Shown here piece after piece: positions 63,864 through 64,000 of a stretch of 64,000 bases of DNA (positions are counted from its first letter, which is position 1; every line of letters starts with the position of its first letter). The stretch covers positions 310,001 through 374,000 of the forward strand of contig NZ_BOOB01000003.1 in the NCBI RefSeq assembly GCF_016863015.1. The letters are read 5' to 3'. Under the pieces are notes generated by a model. The model worked only from the letters and a program-made list of their open reading frames with translations, had not been told where the DNA came from and ran no database searches. Position numbers and translations under genes: made by a program. The DNA is from Microbispora amethystogenes. Lineage in GTDB: Bacteria; Actinomycetota; Actinomycetes; Streptosporangiales; Streptosporangiaceae.

Positions 63864-64000
63864 TCAGGCGGCGAACGCGGCCAGGGCCTCGTCGAGGGTG
63901 TCGAACAGCGGCAGCCGCTGGGACAGGCCCGTCACCCACATCACCTTGGAGTTCGGGTACTGCACGGAGACCAGCGCGAAGTTGCCGCCCGCGGTGGTGG
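63864..64000 (-). CDS. STAS-like protein (partial, truncated by the window end)
   Basis: The 3' 137 bp of a gene transcribed on the minus strand; the start lies beyond the window. The visible C-terminal residues, including 'GNFALVSVQYPNSKVMWVTGLSQRLPLFDTLDEALAAFAA', fit the last strand and helix of a STAS (anti-anti-sigma) domain. Its position next to a PP2C phosphatase and a GAF-ANTAR gene supports a partner-switching unit. The identification is reasonable but rests on the last part of the protein only. Confidence 0.6.
   Translation of the reverse strand, partial: TTAGGNFALVSVQYPNSKVMWVTGLSQRLPLFDTLDEALAAFAA

Overview
This is a chromosomal segment of a high-GC Gram-positive bacterium, most likely an actinomycete of the Streptosporangiaceae type. 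The grounds are the very GC-rich sequence, frequent GTG and some TTG starts, leaderless-looking promoters, several SpoIIE/PP2C and MarR regulators, an ANTAR protein, and the actinobacterial gene order pyrG - Nudix - xerD - parA - scpA - scpB - rluB - aroH - tyrA - cmk - der. No rRNA, tRNA, CRISPR array, insertion sequence or prophage was seen. The species is not identified; the placement is inference from gene order and protein style.

Layout. Bases 1-1400 hold a Uma2-type protein and a hexapeptide acyltransferase. Bases 1559-16716 are the housekeeping block: CTP synthesis, recombination, chromosome segregation and condensation, 23S rRNA modification, Phe/Tyr biosynthesis, CMP kinase and the ribosome-assembly GTPase Der. 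An antisense two-gene unit interrupts it: a MerR-PP2C fusion protein and an MFS exporter, preceded by a promoter with the 19-bp spacer typical of MerR control. Bases 16.8-31.5 kb are accessory and regulatory: an alpha/beta hydrolase, a NarL-type two-component system, a membrane-anchored multicopper oxidase with a small membrane partner, a MarR/cupin divergent pair, an LprG/P55-like lipoprotein-transporter pair, a MarR/CDF pair, a phosphopantetheinyl transferase, an Xaa-Pro peptidase, and CBS, Smr and VOC proteins.

Bases 31.5-38.5 kb contain a MarR/small membrane protein divergent pair, the PTS-dependent dihydroxyacetone kinase operon dhaKLM, a translationally coupled cyclase-family hydrolase and ThDP enzyme, and a PlsC-type acyltransferase. 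Bases 38.6-44.7 kb hold a large LAL regulator, a secreted M4 metalloprotease with a C-terminal P domain, and a PNPOx-like flavin protein. Bases 44.7-51.7 kb hold an SDR operon, a secreted ThuA-domain protein, a lipoprotein and a ROK regulator (a probable carbohydrate module), and a CBS protein.

Bases 51.8-52.3 kb look like decayed remains of an RsbQ/PP2C stress-signalling pair, joined in frame to a live nucleotidyltransferase-like gene. Then come a lipoprotein, a RelE/Phd toxin-antitoxin pair, and the proline catabolic operon (PRODH, P5C dehydrogenase) divergent from a PucR regulator. The right end has a lipoprotein with a degenerate GH16 fold, a family 4 glycosyltransferase, a PAS-GAF-PP2C phosphatase divergent from a GAF-ANTAR antiterminator, and the 3' end of a STAS-like gene cut by the window edge. 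Several strong hairpins separate these units.
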